Origin: JALWSI01 sp964569095 [NCBI: uncultured Aquificales bacterium]
GTDB taxonomy: Bacteria > Thermosulfidibacterota > Thermosulfidibacteria > Thermosulfidibacterales
Assembly: GCA_964569095.1 (NCBI GenBank)
Contig: CAZMTB010000039.1
Coordinates: forward strand, 1 to 10,916
DNA length: 10,916 nucleotides
Reading direction: 5' to 3'
The notes beneath the pieces were generated by a model. The model was not told the DNA's origin, ran no database searches, and was given only the letters and a program-made list of their open reading frames with translations. Shown in pieces: positions 7,283 through 10,916 of this stretch. The position numbers and the translations under genes were made by a program. Each line of letters begins with the position of its first letter. Position 1 is the stretch's first letter.

Positions 7283-9988
7283 TTGAACGAGCAGAACGAG
7301 CCCACGCCCCGAGGCCAAGAGGAAGGTAGGAGGAGCATCTACCTGATAGACGGCTCCTCCTACCTCTACAGGGCCTTCTACGCCCTCCCCTACCTCACCA
7401 GTTCCAAGGGCATCCCCACCAACGTTGCCTACGGGTTCACCAAGATGCTCAATCGCATCCTCAACGAGCACGATCCCTGGGGGGTGGCAGTGGCCTTCGA
7501 CGTGAGCAGAGAGACCTTCAGGACAAAGCTGTTCGAGCGCTACAAGGCCCAGAGACCCTCCATGCCCGAAGACCTGGCGGTCCAGATACCCTACGTTCGA
7601 GAGATAGTGAGGGCCATGGGTATCCCCCTTCTCGAGATGGAGAACTACGAAGCGGACGACATCATCGGATCTCTGGCCCACACCGCCGCCGGGGAGGGTT
7701 ACCAGGTGGTGATAGTGGCCAGTGACAAGGACATGCTACAGCTCGTGAGGGACCGGGTTATCCTGGTTCTGGATCCCATGAAGGAGGTACTCTACACCCC
7801 GGAGAAGGTGGAAGAGCGCTTTGGCATACCCCCCGAGCTGATACCCGAGTTTCAAGGCCTCGCAGGGGACTCCATAGACAACGTGCCGGGGGTGAAGGGC
7901 ATAGGTCCCAAGACAGCCACTAAGCTGCTCAAGCAGTACCGCACAATAGAGAACCTCTACCGCCACCTGGAAGACCTCTCCCCCTCCATACGAAAGAAGC
8001 TGGAAGAGAACAGGGAGATGGCCGACCTGAGTCGGCAACTGGTGACCATACGCTGCGACCTGCCAGTGCCCGTATCCTTGGAGGATCTCCGGAGAAGAGA
8101 ACCGGATACCGAAAGGCTCTTGCAGCTCTTCAGGGAACTGGGATTCGGGTCCCTCGTCCGGGAAATGGGAGGGAAGAAGACAGAAGAAGAGACCAACTAC
8201 AAGCTGGTGAGAACCCCACAGGAGCTCGAGGAAGTGAGAAGGGCCATCTCTCAGGCGGAGGAGGTCTCCTTTGACTTCGAGACCACATCACTGGCCCCCG
8301 TGGACGCCGAGGTGGTGGGACTCGCCGTGGCGTGCCAGGAGAGGAAGGCCTGGTACATCCCAGTGGGAGAACACCGGGAAGCCACATGCCTCTCGCTGGA
8401 GCAGGTGCTGGAGCTGATGAGGGAATTCCTGGAGGACGAGAAGAAGGAAAAGATAGCCCAGAACAGCAAGTACGAGTACGCCATACTCATCAAGCATGGA
8501 CTGGAGGTTAAAGGCCCCCTATTTGACACCATGCTGGCCTCTTACCTCTTGAACCCCTCCAGCCGCTCCCACGGTCTCGACTCCCTCGCCATGGAGTACC
8601 TGGGCCATCAAACCACCACCTACAAGGAGGTGACCAGGAAGGGAAAGAAGGAGATACCCTTCTCAGAGGTAGACTTGAAGACTGCCTGCAACTACGCCTG
8701 CGAGGACGCAGACATCACCCTCAGGCTCAAGCACCTTTTGGAGCCCAAGGTGGAAGAGGAAGGGCTAACCAACCTGCTGAGAGAGCTCGAGATACCCTTG
8801 GTCCCCGTGTTGGCCCGGATGGAGCTGGCAGGGGTTCTCGTGGACCAGAAACGCCTCTCCCTTCTCTCAAAGGAGATGGAGAGGCTGATGGATAACCTGA
8901 AGAAAGACATCTTTCACCTGGCAGGAGAGGAGTTCAACATCAACTCAACCCAGCAGCTGGCGAAGATTCTCTTCCAGAAGCTGAAGTTGAAACCCGTGAA
9001 GAAGACCAAGAAGGGGGGGTTCTCCACCGGCGTGGAGGTGCTCGAGAAGCTGGCATTGGAGCATCCCCTTCCTAAGCTGGTGCTCGAGTATCGCCAGCTC
9101 GCCAAGCTACACTCAACCTACGTTCTCAACCTCCCCAAAATGATAAACCCCAGAACGGGCCGCATCCACACCTCCTTCAACCAGGCGGTCACCGCCACGG
9201 GAAGGCTGTCGAGCAGCGATCCAAACCTCCAAAACATACCAGTGCGCACTCAATGGGGACGGGAGATAAGGAAGGCGTTCGTGGCCCCAAAGGGATGCAG
9301 ACTCATCTCTGCAGACTACTCCCAAATCGAGCTACGCATACTGGCCCACCTCTCAGGAGACGAGAAGCTGATAGAGGCCTTTCTCGAAAACAGGGACATA
9401 CACCAGCAGACCGCCGCGGAGATATTTGGAGTCTCCCTGGAAGAGGTCACACCGGAGATGCGCCGCAGGGCCAAGACCGTGAACTTCGGTATCATCTACG
9501 GAATGAGCCCCTACGGTCTCAGCCAGGATCTGGGGATAGAGGTGGAGGAGGCAAAGAGCTACATCGAGCTCTACTTCTCGCGCTACCCCGGGGTGAAGAG
9601 GTTCATAGACGATACGATAAGCAAGGCGAGGGAGACAGAGACCGTACACACCATCTTAGGAAGGCGAAGGTTCATCCCCGAAATATCGAGCCGGAACAGG
9701 AACGTAAGAGAGCTGGGAGAACGCCTCGCAATAAACACCCCTATACAGGGCAGCGCAGCAGACATCATTAAGTTGGCCATGATCGAGGTGGACGAGCGTC
9801 TCAGGGAAGGTGGTTTAGCCTCAAAGATGATACTGCAGGTCCATGACGAGCTATTGGTGGAGGCCCCTGACCAAGAGGTTGAGAAGGTGAAAGAGTTGGT
9901 GAAGTCTGCCATGGAAGGGGTTTACCAGCTGAGAGTACCCCTTCAGGTTGATCTGGGAACGGGCGATAATTGGGAAGAGGCTCACTGA
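7283..9988 (+). CDS. polA: DNA polymerase I
   Basis: This 901-residue protein has the full three-domain layout of PolA, which removes RNA primers, fills gaps and acts in excision repair. The 5' nuclease (about 18-290) shows LIDGSSYLYRAFYA, EADD (123-126), ASDKD (146-150) and GDSIDNVPGVKGIGPKTA (195-212). The 3'-5' exonuclease domain (about 305-490) keeps DFE (331-333) and YACED (471-475, Asp475), but has Glu398 where E. coli has Asp424. The polymerase has motif A DYSQIELR (Asp678), motif B R727/K731/F735/YG (739-740) and motif C VHDE (853-856). Phe735 matches E. coli Phe762. The only standard start is TTG 7283, since the frame is stopped at 7253-7255 and no ATG or GTG lies between. It has a poor ribosome site and adds ~18 residues before the first conserved strand. 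It follows the lipoprotein gene by 10 bases. Confidence 0.97.
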   Translation: MNEQNEPTPRGQEEGRRSIYLIDGSSYLYRAFYALPYLTSSKGIPTNVAYGFTKMLNRILNEHDPWGVAVAFDVSRETFRTKLFERYKAQRPSMPEDLAVQIPYVREIVRAMGIPLLEMENYEADDIIGSLAHTAAGEGYQVVIVASDKDMLQLVRDRVILVLDPMKEVLYTPEKVEERFGIPPELIPEFQGLAGDSIDNVPGVKGIGPKTATKLLKQYRTIENLYRHLEDLSPSIRKKLEENREMADLSRQLVTIRCDLPVPVSLEDLRRREPDTERLLQLFRELGFGSLVREMGGKKTEEETNYKLVRTPQELEEVRRAISQAEEVSFDFETTSLAPVDAEVVGLAVACQERKAWYIPVGEHREATCLSLEQVLELMREFLEDEKKEKIAQNSKYEYAILIKHGLEVKGPLFDTMLASYLLNPSSRSHGLDSLAMEYLGHQTTTYKEVTRKGKKEIPFSEVDLKTACNYACEDADITLRLKHLLEPKVEEEGLTNLLRELEIPLVPVLARMELAGVLVDQKRLSLLSKEMERLMDNLKKDIFHLAGEEFNINSTQQLAKILFQKLKLKPVKKTKKGGFSTGVEVLEKLALEHPLPKLVLEYRQLAKLHSTYVLNLPKMINPRTGRIHTSFNQAVTATGRLSSSDPNLQNIPVRTQWGREIRKAFVAPKGCRLISADYSQIELRILAHLSGDEKLIEAFLENRDIHQQTAAEIFGVSLEEVTPEMRRRAKTVNFGIIYGMSPYGLSQDLGIEVEEAKSYIELYFSRYPGVKRFIDDTISKARETETVHTILGRRRFIPEISSRNRNVRELGERLAINTPIQGSAADIIKLAMIEVDERLREGGLASKMILQVHDELLVEAPDQEVEKVKELVKSAMEGVYQLRVPLQVDLGTGDNWEEAH

Positions 9989-10006
9989 CGCTGGCTAACC
10001 AAGCGT
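9988..10006 (+). repeat. Small hairpin after polA
   Basis: ACGCTGG, tetraloop CTAA, then CCAAGCGT forms a 7-base-pair stem with one bulged A, beginning at the last base of the polA stop codon. No T-run follows, so a terminator is doubtful. It may affect RNA stability or be chance. Confidence 0.25.
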
Positions 10007-10047
10007 TGCGGCGTAGACTAAGAAAGGCCAGGGGTTGAAGAAGAGAG

Positions 10048-10770
10048 ATGGAGACCATTGGAGAACGGTTCCAAAGGGAGACGAAGTACGACAGAAGGCT
10101 CGAGTTGCCTCACTCAAGGCTCCTTTCTCACCCCGAGAGATTCAAGTCACATCCAGACGCCCCAAAAGTGAGGCTCCCTTCCCCTCCTCCCGAAGAAGGA
10201 CCCGGGATCTGGCGTGTAGTGGAGAGCCGGGAGTCTGTTCGCGACTTTTCGCCCCACCCCTTGAGTACCAGACAGCTGGCGAGGCTTCTCTGGGCGGTTG
10301 CGGGAGTGCGCAAGAAGGAGTGGGGGTTCCTGCTGCGCACGGTGCCCTCTGCTGGCGGGCTATATCCCCTGGAGACTTACCTCATGGCAAACCGTGTAGA
10401 CGGATTGAAGCAGGGCATCTATCACCTCCACGTTCCCTCCTTCTCGCTGGAGCTGGTAAAGGAGGGAAACCACTCCCCAGCCCTGGCCAAGGCGGCCCTT
10501 GGGCAGGAGATGGTGGCCACATCAGCGGTGACCCTGATCTGGACGGCAATAATAGACCGCTGCAGGGTTAAGTACGGGGAAAGAGGCTATCGATACCTCT
10601 ACCTTGACGCGGGCCACGCAGGCCAGAACCTCTACCTTGCAGCGACGGCCATGGATCTGGGCTGCTGCACCATTGGGGCCTTCTTCGACGACGAGGTGAA
10701 CCAGTTGCTTGGCGTGGATGGTCTTCAAGAGACGGTGCTCTACATGGGAGCGGTAGGAAAACCCCGGTAG
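10048..10770 (+). CDS. SagB-type / nitroreductase-family FMN oxidoreductase
   Basis: This 240-residue soluble flavoprotein shows the SagB-type layout. It has an N-terminal FQRETKYDRR segment (8-17), the FMN-phosphate motif RESVRDFS (61-68), RTVPSAGGLYPLETYL (97-112) in the active-site region, and LDAGHAGQNLYLAATAMDLG (186-205) followed by CCTIGAFFDDEVNQLLG (206-222), the usual C-terminal FMN/dimer region. SagB proteins oxidise azolines to azoles in thiazole/oxazole-modified peptides, but many family members stand alone and their substrates are unknown. No cyclodehydratase or precursor peptide is seen here, so the azole role is not supported. A general NAD(P)H- or flavin-linked reductase is equally possible. 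The length is typical for a single-domain member. The start ATG has only a purine-rich GAAGAAGAGAG before it. It follows polA by 59 bases and may be read through from it. Confidence 0.85.
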   Translation: METIGERFQRETKYDRRLELPHSRLLSHPERFKSHPDAPKVRLPSPPPEEGPGIWRVVESRESVRDFSPHPLSTRQLARLLWAVAGVRKKEWGFLLRTVPSAGGLYPLETYLMANRVDGLKQGIYHLHVPSFSLELVKEGNHSPALAKAALGQEMVATSAVTLIWTAIIDRCRVKYGERGYRYLYLDAGHAGQNLYLAATAMDLGCCTIGAFFDDEVNQLLGVDGLQETVLYMGAVGKPR

Positions 10771-10837
10771 AGCCTCTTCCCTTGCCGTTTGACACCATTA
10801 AAAGAAGCAGCCCTTTCAAGCCACATCACTTTCCTTC

Positions 10838-10873
10838 TTACGCTTTACGCCTTACGCTTCACGGTCTCACGGA
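10838..10873 (+). repeat. Degenerate 7-base tandem array
   Basis: Four heptads in register read TTACGCT, TTACGCC, TTACGCT and TCACGGT (10838-10865). A fifth, TCACGGA (10867-10873), follows after a one-base slip. The constant core is YACGS. On the minus strand the units read as CGTAAG/CGTGAG-like repeats. The array is intergenic, after the flavoprotein gene. Function is unknown; similar short variable heptads occur between genes in some bacteria, as far as I recall. Confidence 0.6.
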
Positions 10874-10879
10874 GCGGGA

Positions 10880-10916
10880 TTGAAGGTGAAGCTCTGCCTC
10901 TCGCTGGTGCCCATGA
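10880..10916 (+). CDS. Possible start of another gene (cut by window edge)
   Basis: A TTG at 10880-10882, preceded 5 bases upstream by GGAG (10871-10874), opens a frame to the window end reading MKVKLCLSLVPM, which looks like a first beta-strand and uses the same GC-ending codons as the neighbours. A GTG at 10886 is an alternative start. Only 12 codons are visible, so this is tentative. The opposite strand also has a 15-codon open stretch here with a plausible C-terminus. At most one is likely to be real, and no product can be named. Confidence 0.3.
   Translation, partial: MKVKLCLSLVPM

Noticed and set aside
9990-10012. Possible sigma-54 promoter (TGGC ... TTGC) after polA
   Set aside because: The GG and GC dinucleotides are 13 bases apart instead of the required 10.
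10789-10794. Perfect TTGACA -35 box after the flavoprotein gene
   Set aside because: No acceptable -10 hexamer lies 16-18 bases downstream (only TTTCAA at 19), so it is not called a promoter.

Overview
The window is ordinary chromosomal DNA from a Gram-negative bacterium. It carries type IV pilus machinery, a lipoprotein with a clear lipobox, a secreted protease with a signal peptide, and a sigma-54 activator. By eye the sequence is moderately GC-rich. Arg is written mostly as AGG/AGA and Ile often as ATA, and the proteins are rich in Glu/Lys/Arg, a pattern common in thermophiles. An archaeal-type ADTH synthase (alternative start of the shikimate pathway), an NtrC-type regulator and a PilT-family ATPase together fit a Desulfobacterota/Thermodesulfobacteriota-like lineage. 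That placement is inference; no rRNA is present to settle it.

Layout: the left end is a minus-strand pair, recA followed 3 bases later by a pilT-like gene that runs off the window edge at base 1. A divergent intergenic region (1615-1736) holds the recA promoter and the leader of the plus-strand genes. Everything from 1737 onward that can be called with confidence is on the plus strand: a secreted multidomain subtilisin-like protease (1737-4214), ADTH synthase (4354-5148) followed by a hairpin, a sigma-54-dependent response regulator (5270-6649), a small lipoprotein (6751-7272), DNA polymerase I (7283-9988, TTG start) and a SagB-type nitroreductase-family flavoprotein (10048-10770). The last ~145 bases hold a short degenerate 7-base tandem array and possibly the first codons of another gene.

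Functional links: recA and pilT suggest a DNA-uptake/recombination pairing, and polA is a further DNA-maintenance gene nearby. The protease, regulator, ADTH synthase, lipoprotein and flavoprotein show no obvious shared pathway. No mobile element, CRISPR array, RNA gene, toxin-antitoxin pair or defence island was seen. I found no convincing new multi-gene system. The features most worth a second look are the altered Walker A and longer DNA-binding loop L2 of RecA, the jelly-roll-like domain inserted inside the protease catalytic domain, the unassigned protease C-terminus, the start region of polA, and the heptad repeat near the right edge.
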